Assembly: GCA_002897115.2 (NCBI GenBank)
Contig: BCIH01000002.1
Location: 1,690,771 to 1,754,770 of the forward strand
DNA length: 64,000 nt
Source: Prototheca cutis
Lineage: Eukaryota; Chlorophyta; Trebouxiophyceae; Chlorellales; Chlorellaceae
Direction of reading: 5' to 3'
Within the stretch, counting starts at the first letter, position 1; the number at the start of each line of letters is the position of its first letter. The notes beneath the pieces were generated by a model. The model did no database searches and was not told the origin of the DNA. It saw only the letters and a list, made by a program, of their open reading frames with translations. Shown here in pieces: positions 34,152 to 46,405 of this stretch. Position numbers and translations under genes: made by a program.

Positions 34152-34491
34152 GCGGGCAGGGCTTGGGCGGGCCCAGCCAAGCCCTGCTCCGCCGTCTCAA
34201 CTGGCTTTGTCAAGGGCGGGGAGTCCAGAGCCCCCCATCAGGCTCGACTTGGCCCTTGAAAAAGAATTGGATGCACGCGGTGCACGTTGCACGGCGGTAT
34301 CTAGGGCCAATGTTCCCGTTTGGACCCTGCGATCCCACTGTCGAGTCTCAGCGGATCGGATTCCACGGTCTGGGATCGACAGGAAAGTGGTCTCCGCAGA
34401 CGGAGCCTCGTCCCCGTGCGTTATCTCGCCACGGATTTGGGGTCAGTCCGCTTGACGGAGTCGATATTCATTGCCTGCACAGGTGGTGCCC
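34152..34491. promoter_or_regulatory. Divergent promoter region of ARFRP1-like and ERD2-like genes
   Basis: 340 bases between opposed start codons. No specific motif is recognised. The two genes both belong to Golgi/ER trafficking, which makes shared control plausible. Confidence 0.4.
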
Positions 34492-36184
34492 ATGTACATC
34501 CCACCGACCCCGCAGCAGCCGGGATTCGGCGCTGCGACATACCGGGCCCCCCAGCCGGCAGCCCACCACGCTGCCTACCAGGCGGACGATCGATATGCCG
34601 GCAAGACCAAGGATCCCGTTCTAACCATTACAAGGTGCTGATCGTGCCTGCATTGGGGGGTCGGGACCCCGGCTTGGTCGCTCAAGCGATCGGCCAGCAC
34701 CTCCACCTGTCCCTCGGCCGCGCAGATGGTTCAAGTCGCGGAGCCCCCGTGAAAAGGCCTACATGGCAGGCGCAGGCGCCATCGCGGTAGGTGTTGTCGA
34801 GGGTGCCAGCCGTGGAGGAGCGTTGCAGGGAGTGGATTGATTGTGAAAGGGCACGGGACACAGAGTGGCACCCTTGGGTCCCTTGGCCCCCTGCCGCACA
34901 GCAAGACTCCCCCCTCCACGCCGCACATGAAAACGCTCACCCTGAAGCAGCCCTGCTACCACAAATACAAACACCCCCACAGACGCTGCTGTTTCTGTGG
35001 TTTGTGATCGAGGACCACGACAGTCTGTTTGTGATGTCGGAGGGGATCCACTTCCTGGGCATCGGAATCCTGGCGTACAAGATCCTGCGCAAGCGGTCGT
35101 GCGGCGGGCTCAGCCTGCGCACGCAGGAGCTCACGGCGCTGTTCCTGCTCATCCGCCTGTTCTGCTCCTTCATGATGGAGTACGACATCCACACGCTGCT
35201 GGACGGCCTGACCCTGGCGGCCACGGGTTGGGTCATCTACTCGCTCTACGGGCCACTCCGCGAGTCATACCAGCGTGAACAAGACTCGCTCAACCCGCTG
35301 TTCATCGTCGTGCCATGCGCATTGGTGGCCCTCGTGGCCCACCCAGGCACGCGGCACAAGTTTGTCTACAGGGTACGTGAGCATTGGTCGGAGTGTAGGG
35401 TGTTGGGGGGGGGGGGTGAGCAAGAAATCCTAGAGTGGAAGTCCTAGACCAGAGGAAGCGGTGGCGCCCTGCTGCTGGGAGCCTTGTCCCGGACGAATTA
35501 CATCACTCCGACTTAATTGTAATTACGTAAACCCACCCTCGTGATACAGTTGCTGTGGGCTTTCTGCGTCTACCTGGAGGCGGTATCGGTGCTGCCGCAG
35601 CTGCGCATGATGCAAAAGGCCAAGGTCGTGGAAAAGTTCACCGCACACTACGTCTTTGCGCTTGGCGCGTCCCGCTTCGTCTCCTGCGCCCACTGGGTGC
35701 TGCAGGTGTGTGTTTGGGGGAGGTGATTTTGCTTGTTCTTGTTGAAGGTGCCAGCTGTGCAATTTTCTTTGTTTGAACCCATGGATCGACCGGGGCGGGC
35801 AGATGGCGCCGACGCAACCTTCATCGCTGCACCTCCACCCACCCCAAAAACCTGCTGCAGATTATGGATGGGGACAAGTACCTCTGGCAGGCACTGGGCA
35901 GCGGCATCTGGCCCATCATGGTCCTGGTCTCGGAGATCGTGCAGACCTTCATCCTCGCAGACTTCTGGTGAGCAGCTTTATTTATTATTTTTTCAAGAGG
36001 GTGGGTGGACGGGTTGGGGGAAGGGGGTGTCATGTCCACCCCTGCTAAGGGATGCTCCATTGCCTGAATTCGTTGCGGTGACCCGGTGCATTGCCCATCA
36101 CTCCCACCTCGACGCAGTTTCTACTACGTCAAGAGTTACGCGGATGGGACCGGAATTATCCAGCTTCCAGCTGGCATTGTCTGA
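34492..36184 (+). CDS. ERD2-like protein (ER lumen retaining receptor family, long plant subtype)
   Basis: Seven-helix Golgi/ER membrane protein of the PQ-loop-related KDEL receptor family. Six exons: 34492-34634, 34726-34786, 34983-35372, 35550-35705, 35861-35967, 36118-36184; 307 residues. Exons 1-2 are placed by phase: the first encodes a Pro/Ala-rich cytosolic head, the second SPREKAYMAGAGAIA, aligning with the N-terminal helix of plant relatives. Conserved blocks: CGGLSLRTQELTALFLLIRL, MEYDIHTLLDGLTL, WAFCVYLEAVSVLPQLRMMQ, EKFTAHYVFALGASRF, SCAHWVLQ, VSEIVQTFILADFCFYYVKS and LPAGIV at the end. The match to the long plant ERD2-like subgroup, rather than to the short true KDEL receptors, is clear; its ligand role is not established. 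Confidence 0.92.
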
Positions 36185-36607
36185 AATTGTGGGGGCTAGC
36201 TGCTTGAGATTATCTGCCCACGTTATAGTCGATGACTGAAATGGTTTCGGGGGTGCTGCACCTTCAGGAACGCAGGGAATTTCAGCATCTTGGGAACCCA
36301 GCAAGTGAGGAACCCACCGTCCCATCAGATCAGATCCAGGTGCGGCACACTGCTCAGGAACAGAGCCGAGCTTGGGAATGGGCACGAGATGGACGACTCT
36401 TGGCAATAACCATATGTACATTTGCCAGCCTGCAAAAGCAAAAATCAGGGCGGGCTCGCCACGTTGCAGTTGAATCCCGTCGAAAACTCGACGACGACAC
36501 TGTCAGGAGGGATCGATCCGTTGCCAGGCACGAACGCCATTCGCGGCGGTGCATCGTTGGCGACAGCCTGCCTGGTTGAGGAGGTTTGAAACATCACGAC
36601 CTAGCTC
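36185..36607. other. Spacer between ERD2-like and BUB3
   Basis: 423 bases with no supported exon. It should contain the ERD2-like 3' UTR and the BUB3 promoter. Confidence 0.4.
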
Positions 36608-38599
36608 ATGGCTAGGCTCGGCACGTCGCTGCCCGCGCCGCCAGGTGACGGCATCTCCTCCCTCTGTTTTGCCGGGACCAGCGATCGGCTGCTGGCGTCG
36701 TCATGGGACTCGGTAAGGGGGTTTGTGTCTGTGTGGTGCGTGCATTTCCGCACCTTGATATGTCTGGTCTGCAACAGGCACGGCAACTCAATCAGGCTTG
36801 CAACCCGTCCCCCAACATCACCGCAGACGGTGCGCGTGTATGCCACCGATGCCGGCCAGGCTGCAGGTGTCCTCAGCCATGGGGCGCCAGCACTGGACAT
36901 ATCGGCAGAGTCTGAACAAATCTGTTACAGCGTGGGTCTGGATGGTCGGGTAATGAGGTGAGTGGGTGCACTGTGGGCCAGGTGGTCCGGGATGTCAAAA
37001 ACATGAGAGGGAACTCATGCGTGCACACCTTGCTGTTTGAACGAGCTTGCGCTGCACTGTGTGACGGTGGCAATCTGTACTGTTGAGGTGGGTGTGGCAT
37101 CAGGCGGCGCGACGGTCCAGGAACCCGGACACCATCCCTGCAGGCACGACTGGGAGGCGCAGGCGAGCACCGCGGTTGGAGCGCATGCTGAGCCGTCACG
37201 CTGTGTGCGCTGGCTCGCCGAGCCTGGCCTGGTGGCCTCGGCCGGCTGGGATGCCAAGCTCCGGCTGTGGGACCCGCGGGCGGGGGAGAACGGTGCGGTG
37301 GTGGAGCTGGAGTTGCCGGGCAAGGCATACTGCATGTCCACGGCCGCAGAGCGCCTGGTCGTTGCCACCTCGGGCCGGGGGATCACCGTGTTTCATCTCG
37401 ACAAGTACGTCCGTGACTGGTGATGTTTGGAAGAGGATCTTTGTTTGGGAGCGAGCGGGTGAAGTGCGTGAGGGTTGACCGAGCGAGCGGGTGAAGTGCG
37501 TGAGGGTTGACCGAGCGAGCGGGTGACCATCTGACAAGAGGCTGGAATGCACAAACAACCCTCCCCTTTCACCATTGCCGATCACAGGCTGCGAGCTGGG
37601 GGGCCCCCGGAACAGCTGCGGGATTCGGCACTGAAACACCAGACGCGGTGCGTCGCGTGCTACCCCTCGGGCGAAGGGTTTGCCGTGTCCTCGGTCGAGG
37701 GTCGCGTGGCAATGGAATATTTCGGTCTGGACGAAACAGCCCAGGTCAGCCAGTTATATGGTAGTTGGGTGCATTAGGAGGGAAGGGGCCGAATTCAACC
37801 GCCACAGTCCATGGTCTCCCACATGCACAGAGAGTAAAACAAATACATGAACACGTTTCTGCTGCCACAGGCGAAGCGGTATGCGTTCAAGTGCCACCGG
37901 ACCAGCGAGACTGGCGGTGGGGATGTCATCTACCCCGTCAATGCCCTGGCATTCCACCCGACACTGGGAACCTTTGCCACGGGAGGTGAGGTGGAAACGG
38001 TGGGGGCAGGGGTTATCTGGGGAGGATTTGGAGAGCCATGGCAGCGGTGCGTGGCAGAAGTGCCTGCCGACTGTGTGCATACGGCACCATACACAGTCGT
38101 CCACCAACACTCCCTTTCCTTCCTCACCTTCATAATTACCTAAAACAAACAATCAATCCAGGTGGGGACGGGACGGTATGTACATGGGATGGTGCCAACA
38201 AGAAACGGCTGCTTCAGATCCAGGGGTACCCGACATCCATTGCCGCGCTGGCCTTCAATGCCACAGGCACGGCCCTCGCCATTGCCGCCAGCTACACTTT
38301 TGAAAGGGTCCGTGTGTCCGTGCAGGGTGTGTGGCGGTGTCGGGGCCTGCGGGGGAATTGGCGGATGCACCCTTGCGCATGAGACACTGGTGCCGCTGGG
38401 TCGGCAACCCCAAGTGCCTCCCCGGCCACCACCAATAGTTCAATAAAAGCCATAGCAGCCCCCCGATCTATGACACCTGACATCCACCAAACCGCCTTGC
38501 GCACAGGGTGACATCGAGCATCCTGCTGATGCAATCTACGTCCGGAGCATGGACAGCTCAGAGGTGACGCCCAGGGTCAAAGCCCCTGTCCCAGCCTGA
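36608..38599 (+). CDS. BUB3: Mitotic checkpoint WD40 protein BUB3
   Basis: Kinetochore adaptor of the spindle assembly checkpoint. Seven exons: 36608-36712, 36827-36957, 37144-37404, 37588-37744, 37871-37985, 38162-38307, 38507-38599; 335 residues, normal for BUB3. WD40 propeller blocks are visible in order: [10 protein letters not shown] with [28 protein letters not shown] with [28 protein letters not shown], the BUB3-specific [20 protein letters not shown] with [37 protein letters not shown] with [15 protein letters not shown], and the terminal [20 protein letters not shown] plus [13 protein letters not shown]. These rule out the related RAE1. Confidence 0.94.
37449..37528 (+). repeat. 32-bp direct repeat in BUB3 intron 3
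   Basis: Two perfect 32-bp copies at 37449-37480 and 37481-37512 and a truncated third (37513-37528). The repeat starts 44 bases after the donor and lies entirely in the intron. Confidence 0.95.
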
Positions 38600-38773
38600 T
38601 GTGTTCTCTGTCTGTCGGTTGCCGTGGGTGCATGAATGAAATGAGGGAGCAGAGGTCAGGGGCGATACGAGTGAACCGAGTGCATGGGCTTTTGCGGGTG
38701 AGTTGTGTTGGCAGCGTAGGAGCAGTGGGCCTGAGCCCACTCACTGACACCAAGCAGGGGTTGGGCCCCTCCT

Positions 38774-40348
38774 TCAAAGCTGGAGTTTCCAGATGTCGAC
38801 ATACTCCAGTCGCAGGGGTTCGGGGACGGCACTCTGCGGGATGAGCTCCACGCGACGAAACCTCCGTCGACTCTCCTCCAGGAAGCAGCGCCGCACCTGG
38901 GGATCGAGTGGGATGCAGCCTTCTTGTTCTGAGCGCTGTTGGATACTCTTCCAGTTGCAGGCCCTGCCATTCAACAGCCCCGCCTGATCCACCCATGGAT
39001 ACATACGCCCACCCAGCATACCTCTGGCGAGCGGCGTTCGAACGAGACGAGGACGACGGTGTCTGGGCGGCAGAGCCCCGCGCACGTCTCCACGAAGGCC
39101 GGCGTGCTGGGTGAAACGCCGTCCTGGTCGATGTAGCAGCAGTCGGCCGCAAGCACCAGGTCGACGCCCTGGCCCTGCGTTGCCAGCCGCCGGCAGCCAT
39201 CCATCCAGCCGGGCCTGCCCCATTCCAACTCCGCAGCTTCAGCCCAGCCCTGGCCCTCGCCACGTCCACTACAGGAACGGGAGAAGAAAAGGGGTGAAGA
39301 AAGTGAGGCATTGTGCTTTGTTGCAGTGGTCGTGTTCTATGCATGACAGCAGATCCCTTCCTTCCTTCAGAACAATACACATTGCCAAGATCTCCCCTCC
39401 CTCCCGGCACACTGCCACCAACAATCGTCCCAAATAGCACCCAGCACACCTGTCCTCTGGGCCGAATCCATTGGCAGCAAGGTTGTCATTCAGCAGAGGC
39501 AGCACCTTTTCAATGTCCGTGATGACAACCTACCAAGCGTGCAGGTCTTTTGTTTTTGGTTGGTGCACGGTCGCAGTGAGCTGACCGTCATGCAGAAGGC
39601 GTTTCTAAGGTCCCATCTCCCAGGCTCCCCCCCGCTCGCAGCATGACCCCCCTTTGAACAAGCACCCATCTACAAATGCACGGACCTGGGATCCCAGCTT
39701 GGCGGCGATGATGCCGAGCGTGCCGACCCCGGCGCCTAGCTCCACGCAGCGCATGCCGAAGAAACGGTGGCGCGGCAGGCCCAGCAGGTACGCCGCGAGG
39801 ACTAGCGCGCCATCCCACAAGCAAGCGCCCACACCCACTTTGCGAGCCGTCAGGGCCTTGGGCTGAGGGGGGTTGTTGAAAGGGAGTCGAGGATGAGTTC
39901 TGTTGGATGGAGGGTATAATCATGGCAATGACACCCCCGAGCATCCACATGAGCATCGCCTTTCTTCCTGACACCAAGCTCGGTGTCAAGCAAGCAGAGG
40001 CGCCCCCCCCCCACACACACACACACACCTGCTGAACCACTTGAAGTGTGAGGTGATCCATACACAGGACAACCTCTTCTGCGCTGTGCACCTCCCAGCG
40101 GTCTGGGCCTTCCAGGCGGCGGGTTATTTGCTCGCCATCCTCCCACCTGGCGGCGGGGAGCCAGGGGGGTTCCGGAGGCGGCACGATTCAGCAGCTACAT
40201 TTTCCCCCTGTGTTCCATGCATCGTGATTCGATGCAAACTTGCATTGCACCCAGAGGCGTACTTGACAAACTCCATGGAAAACGGAATTCTCCCGGCACG
40301 GGCCTCCGGCCGTGGACGGCCACCCGCACCGCCAGGCTTGCGACGCAT
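38774..40348 (-). CDS. METTL21-type (family 16) protein methyltransferase
   Basis: Probable SAM-dependent protein-lysine methyltransferase of the seven-beta-strand class. Six exons read 40348-40263, 40146-40029, 39862-39686, 39529-39450, 39268-39022, 38896-38774; 276 residues. Family marks: VGVGACLWDGALVLAAYLL before motif I, SAM-binding motif I VELGAGVGTLGIIAAKLG, acidic strand 2 VVITDIEKVLPLLNDNLAANG, an expanded segment, then DLVLAADCCYIDQD (the D-x-x-Y post-motif position of METTL21/VCPKMT proteins) and a C-terminal strand pair. The substrate cannot be told from sequence. Convergent with BUB3. Exon 1 is placed by phase and donor sequence only. Confidence 0.82.
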
Positions 40349-40935
40349 GATGGCCTAGGCGCCTACTCCATCTCCCGTCCCTCGAGTGATTCGGCCGAGG
40401 CAGTCAAACTCCCCGAGCGAAATTAATCATGCGCTGGCCCGGCTTTCTGCGTGGCCAGGCGAGGTGTCGTACATGGCTTGGGGCCCCCGTGTTAGCGTGA
40501 GCGCTGTTCAGGACCACCACCACCACCACTACCATTTCTCTGCGGCCGGCACGGCCCACCAGGCTCAGGTTCGGCAGTCCACAGTGGCAGGACCAGCTTG
40601 ACAACATGAAATGGTTACATGCGCCTTCGTTTATGGTACATGGGAATACAGAAATGCAACAGGGAAAGGATGTTTCACGGCGGAGACTGGTTCTACAGAG
40701 TTCCTAAGCATTCCTCGCCAAATTCTCACGGTCCACACCGGCTGTGACAATTCACCGAGCCATGGACAACACTAGAGGCCTCCTGAGCCGTCCAAAACCC
40801 AGATCGGCTTGTGAGTTCTTGGCAACTCGTTGCAATAGTTTGTAATTAAATCTGCAGATTGGGTGAATGGCTGGGGAGGCCAGGATGAGCGAGCATGCAT
40901 TGCAATTTGAGCAATGACATTCAAGCCCCGTTCAG
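40349..40935. other. Spacer between two minus-strand genes
   Basis: 587 bases with a short CAC-rich stretch near 40517-40533. It should carry the methyltransferase promoter and the F-box gene 3' UTR. No exon is supported. Confidence 0.35.
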
Positions 40936-41461
40936 TCACCGCTGACACATGCAACAACTACGCACGCACATGTACAGTTCCTTCCAGTCGTGTGGACGAG
41001 CGTCCAGGGGAACGTTAAAGTGCTTGATGCAGAGACGGCGCCAGAGGAGCAGATCGTTTGCCAGCTTCCTGCGGTTTGCACGCGCAGCGACAGCTGTGAA
41101 GCAGGGACAGCGCTTGACAGCGTGCATCATGGGGAAGCAATCCTACATCACATTTCACAGCCACACGCGAGAAACGCGCTGCAGAATACCTGCAGCCCGT
41201 GCTGACAAGCTGCAGCCTCGCCAGGTCCCGAGGACAGTCGAGGTGGGCGAGGATGTTTAGGAGCACCTCCAAGGGTAGCTCTCCCCACCGAGTCTGCAGG
41301 CCCGTCATGCCGAGCCGAGGCAGGGGAAGCGTGTGCATGTAGCTCGGGTGGACGATGAGCGCGGTAAGTTCGCCATCGAGCCCCGGCAAGCTGTCGTCAG
41401 GGTACTCCCGACGAAACCGAGGTACCCGCCTACCCAACCGCGAGCTGGCTCCTTGACACAT
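40936..41461 (-). CDS. Small F-box protein
   Basis: Two exons read 41461-41190 and 41068-40936; up to 134 residues. The F-box is split by the intron: WGELPLEVLLNILAHLDCPRDLARLQLVST in exon 1 and KLANDLLLWRRLCIKHF in exon 2, joined as GC|RKLAND with matching phase. It should bind SKP1 in an SCF ubiquitin ligase. Only about 25 residues follow the F-box, ending in a Cys-rich tail, so no substrate-binding domain is visible; either the protein is F-box-only or further 3' exons were missed. The start may be 41461, 41338 or 41308. Confidence 0.65.
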
Positions 41462-41752
41462 TCCTTATTCTATCGATATCTGCACGGAAACAAAAGCAAG
41501 AAACTGACAATCGATATCTTGCTTCCTTGGCAGTGTCATGTGCGGGACCCAGAGTTCAGCTGGAGCCGTCGTGATCCGTTCGCCCGGTGGTGGGCTCGTG
41601 CGCGTTCCTGCCATGTCGGTCTCGGCCTGTCGTCATGGCATTCTCTGTCGCTGCTGCTTTAATGTCTGATTTCCACTGCATTTATCATGAAAGCAAATAT
41701 AATGCCATGTATTATTAGTGCATTGCCGTAACATTCCGCGACGTGGAGGTAA

Positions 41753-42314
41753 ATGGACAATCCTGCTAATGTACCAGGGGAGGACAGCTGTGATGGCGGG
41801 CCTCCAAGTGATCATGGGCCATCGTCCATGATGCATGGAAGCGGCACGGCGCGCCCGGTCGAGACTCATTCCTACGGCATGGACAAGGCCAGGACTGAAG
41901 CTGCGGCCCTGCTGGAGGCATTGGACGCCCTAGCCCAGGCAGCCTGTGGCACTCTGGATGCCGTCCGAGAGACCTTCCTGGGGCGCCTTGATGGGTGGGT
42001 GCCCTGGCGGGCAGGGTGGTCTTTTTTCTAAACAAGATGTTCAAGGTCGGCGCATTTGCGCTTCTCAGCACCGAACTGTGTCACCAGGAGATTCATGATC
42101 CCCACCACCACCACCTTGCTGGACCCCCCCCCCAACCACCAACAGCTTGCGTTGCCAGGTGCTGGAGTTCATGGAGCAGCAGGAGGCCGACTGGCAGGGC
42201 TCCGCAGAGAAGCGGGCACTGGCAGCACAGCGACTGGCCAGGGCGCAAGCGGCAGTGAGGGCACTGGGTGCTCTTGGCGGCATGCTGACATTCGCGGACA
42301 CCGTCGAGGAGTGA
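41753..42314 (+). CDS. Small helical protein of unknown function
   Basis: Two exons are modelled. Residues 1-40 are polar and probably disordered. The rest is Ala/Le/Glu-rich helix, TEAAALLEALDALAQAAC in exon 1 and EFMEQQEADWQGSAEKRALAAQRLARAQ in exon 2, with heptad-like spacing. Two splice pairings keep the frame: 41994 to 42146 (136 residues) or 41998 to 42159 (133 residues). I do not recognise a family; small coiled-coil subunits of larger complexes look like this. It is divergent from the F-box gene, with 291 bases between starts. Confidence 0.5.
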
Positions 42315-42507
42315 CAACTGTGCTGCACTTTGTCGCGGCCGGCTCCCAAGGTCCATGGCCCCATCTTGCCCCCCCTGCCAAACAAGTATCAGGGTTCCGC
42401 TTCTCTTCCATACACTTCCCATTGATCACTACAGACCCACCGGTGCCCTCATGCACACCATGCTTTACAGATCTGTGTTTCAGGGGGCCCACACCAAAGG
42501 CAGGATT

Positions 42508-45500
42508 TCAGGGGCCCGGGGTGTCGGTGGCAGGTGGTTGTCCCGGCAGGGGACTTGGCGAGGGGGAGATGCTGAAGCCGAATGAAAACTGTGACTGTTG
42601 CTGGGTGGACATGGCGTCCGGTTGCTCACTGCCATTTTCCCGAGACACGGCAGGAAGCTCCTGCCCTTCCGACAGCTGCGCCTGCTCTTTCCGGGGTCCA
42701 GTGTCGCTTGCCAGTGCCGAGTTTGGCCTGGCTGGGGCCCTTTCGCCGCAGTGCACGGAGAAGGACACAGGCGTACTGTCCGATGTCGTCTCGGGTGCAG
42801 CCTCCCCTCGCTCCGGGCGAGGGCCGGCGACCCTGGCGGCCCCCGACGCGCTAGCCCGGCGACGGGGGTCGCGGGATGGCGGCGGGGCAAATGGCTGGGT
42901 CAAGGCGAGCGTGGGCTGGCTCAGAGCCTGGCTGGCGCTGCCTGCAGCTTCCTCGGCAGGTGCGTCGGCACCGCTTATTGAGCCAACGTGGCCCATGGAC
43001 AGCTGTGTCTGCGGACCGGGGAGGGAGGACGCGGGGAACGAGCTGCAGATTTTCCCTCCGATCCCGGCGGCCACAGTAAGGCTGGGCGAGCCCGCGGGCT
43101 CGGCCGGCATGGAAGGCGGCGTCATGCTCACCGCGAACCCCCGAGAAGATCCTGGCAAGCCCCCATTCGGCAGCGGCAGCTGGTCCTCTGGCGGCAGTGG
43201 CGGCTGTTGCTCCTCTGGTGGTGATGGAGGCGGCGGCGGCAGTTGGGGCATGCCCTCCGTTGAGGACACCGGCGAAACATCCATCATATTGGTGTCCTCC
43301 CCTGCATCCGGCGCCGACGGTGCCAGCTCGCACAAGTCCTTGTCCGCTTGGCGTACCTCAGAGGCAGCGGGAGAGGCAGCGCCCCGGCGCCCCGTTTCCT
43401 GGACGGCATCTTCATTGGCCGCTTGCGCCTCCCCGGCCCCAGCCAGGGGGCCCACCAGCAGCTCTCGCCGCGCTGTGGCCGTGACCAAACCCAGTGTGCG
43501 CAGCGCGCTGTGTTGCGGCACCACAAGCTCCGACCGCAGTCGCTCCAGCCCGAGGGCCGCGTTCCCCAGACCCCGCAGAAGCTCGTCCAGCTCGGCGACC
43601 TGCTGCAGCTGGCTTCCCGAAACCAGCGGCTCCACCAGAGGCAGTGCCGCATGAAGCACCCGGCAATTCTCCTTTTTTGGGGGGGGGGTCAGTGGGAAGC
43701 AGATGGCAGTGGGTGGTCTTGATGGCTTTCCTGGAACTTAAACAGAATCCCCAGAAGCTACTTGCACCAACAAAAAGCCCTCCTCCAACCGGCCGACTGA
43801 CCTCGGCCTGATTGGACTGCCGCTTGACATCGTCCAGCTCCAATTTCAGGCCCTGGAGTTCGGACCCGGCGGCCCGTAGCTTCTCCTCGAGGTCCTGCAC
43901 CTCCTTGCGGGAGTCTAGCCGCTGCTTGTCCAGGTCAATGATTGCGTCCTGTCGAGCACTCCTGGCAGCGGCCGCTTCCCCCCTCTGTGAGAATTGAGGA
44001 GGGAATAGGGGATCTTGCCATCACGGTGCCGTTCCACCAAAGGTTTGTATTCCATGGTGGGTCTTTGATCCGATCAATCAGAGGCCAACGATCCCTTTCA
44101 CACACGCACTGCTTTTGCCAGGCCTTCCTTGAGCTCCGCGACTTGTGCAGACAGCATCGTGCTGCGCTGCTTGGTGTCCCTGGAGCTCTGGGTGGCCCGC
44201 TTCAGATCCCGCCGCGCCGCCTCCAGCTCGTCAATCAGCTTCCGGCTGGCTTCCTTGCTGCGTTTCTGGGAGGCCGACTCGGCTTGCTTGCGCTCCTACC
44301 GACAAAGGAGTAGGGGTGGGGGGTTACACAAGTGACCTTAAATCATCAGCAGTAGCGGATAGATCTAGAACATATTTGTGTTTGGGCATCCATCCCCGAC
44401 GCCCTGCAGCTTAGGAGACCAGAGTCCCCATGCCCACATCCTCTAACGGATCCTTCAACACAATGAAACCAGCACCGGCTCGGCCACACCAACACCACCC
44501 TCAGGCCCTGTTTCTCACCTCGAGCTTGGATTCCAGCATGGAAATCTTGTCCTCAGACTCCTGCAATTTGTCTTTCAGCATCTGCAGCTCCTCGTTTCCA
44601 GCCGTCTCCTGCACACATTGGCGGGTGGAGGTGAGGCTTTGTTTCCTGGGGGACCGAGCTAGGCCATGTCGAAGACTGTGGCCCATATGACCGCACTCAG
44701 CCACTGTCTTGCAACCCACACGAACGCGTGCAGGGTCCCAAGCTCCCTTCCCGCTTGTCCCCCTCCCCGGGCCCATCCCCCCCCCCACACAAAAACGAAA
44801 AGAAACAAAAAAAATTGACAAACCACCAAGTCAAAGCCACTCACGCTGGTGCCTGCTTGACTACCCTTCCCTCTGTCTCGGGATCGCTCTGACAGTCCAG
44901 CTGAGGTGGGACTGGCAGCCGCCGGATCCCCAGCCTCCGAGCGCCGCCGGCCCTGCTCGGCCTTGAGGAGCTTGACCCGTGCATCCTTGAGTTCCATGGT
45001 CAGCTTCTCGACAGCTTCCGCGCCCTTCTTTGCCTTGTCAAAGGCTGCATCTCGCTGCAGCGTCAGCGCCAGCGTCTCCCTTGCCTGCTCGGCATCCCCT
45101 TCTTCCTGCAGGAGTTTTGATGTGTGTTCCGGGGCGGCCGCTTGATTGACTATGGTCAGGTCATCTGTAGTCATTGCAGACGATGCATGGCCACTCTTCC
45201 CCAGGCACCCTGTCGCCTCTGGCCGTTTGGCAGCCTGGCCACCGAGCACCAGCACGGCATGGTATTCATCCTCTGAGCCCACACACAAACCCCACACACT
45301 ATATCCATGCAAAGCACCCAAACATCCCACCTTGGTCTTGCGCTGCTGCTCCTTGAGCTCCTGCACCAGCTTCTCCGTGGCTTCCAGCTTGGCCTGCAGC
45401 TCAGTGTTCTGCAACTTCAGCCTGCTGACCTCTGTTTCCAACAGCTGCCCATCGGTCTTGGTCCTCTTTGCCCCGTCGCCGGCCATCACACCAGCGCTGC

Positions 45501-46405
45501 GGTCGCTGCGCCGGCGCTTGCCGTCGGCCGGCTCATCAGCCACCGGTGGGGAGCCACCAGCCACTGCCGCCGCGCTGCCGGCAGTGCCCAAGGGATCGCC
45601 CAGGATCTCTGCCAGTTCAAACCTGGGCAGGATGGTTCAGTTTGGGAGGGGGCCGCGCGCGCATCATCACGGGGAAGTCGTGACGGACATATTCTGAACT
45701 TTCCTCTCTGTTTGCTTCGGCATGAATGCGCCCGAGCCTGGCCCCTGCATCCATCGACGCTGCCCGGCACGCATGCCGAGTCCATGAGCGCACTTCCCAG
45801 GCTCCCCCCATGCACATCCCCAGCAAGCAAATCCCACGCACTCGATGAGCGCATCGGGGTCCTTGCTGCTGCCAATGCTGAGCCGGAGCGTTGCTCCCAG
45901 GGGCAAGGGCAGGGTACCCCGCTTGGGGACCCGGATGCCATTCACAAACGTGCCATTGGTCGACGTGTCCTCCACCACCCAGTCATCCTGTGCTGGTGCA
46001 GGGAATGCAGCGGTAATTAGGAGCAGCAGTCATTGGTGCATGGGGCTGTCATATGCCGCGGTGCGGCCACTAGCTGGCCAGCCATCGACGGTCGGTGGCC
46101 GGCCTTGATGGACGCTACCCCAGACATGCCACACTTCCCGAATCAGCGGCACCAGATGCTGCATGACACACATTCTCAAGACGTGTGACACATGCAGGGT
46201 GAGCGCGCACCTCGGCCTTGAACAGTCTGCAGTGTTTTGCGCTGACTTGGGCCCAGTCGGGCGGAACCTGCAAGCAGTTTGAACCGCTGGGTCCCCGCCC
46301 AATGTGCAGCTCCTTGGCGGTACTCAGGTCCACGCCCTGTTCCTCATAGAAAGACTTGACACGGGTGCTCTTGGGGATCAGCCGCACGTGCGCCATGCCA
46401 GCCAT
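42508..46405 (-). CDS. FHA-domain coiled-coil protein
   Basis: Eight exons read 46405-46211, 45987-45842, 45622-45331, 45105-44845, 44608-44519, 44295-44110, 43984-43802, 43671-42508; 838 residues, every phase consistent. Residues ~25-112 form a forkhead-associated phosphothreonine-binding domain: HIGRGPSGSNCLQVP, VSAKHCRLF, and DTSTNGTFVNGIRV are the expected GR, S..H and NG motifs. A Lys/Arg-rich stretch (DGKRRRSDRS) may be a nuclear signal. Residues ~175-450 are a long coiled coil. The C-terminal ~390 residues are low-complexity with poly-Pro and Gln/Ser-rich ends. Plants have FHA coiled-coil proteins of similar build and unknown role; a nuclear DNA-damage or division adaptor is only inferred. 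Confidence 0.78.

Noticed and set aside
42056..43654. 532-codon plus-strand frame opposite the FHA gene
   Set aside because: It is the complement of the GC-rich last exon of the FHA protein; the minus-strand frame has consistent splicing and protein-like composition.
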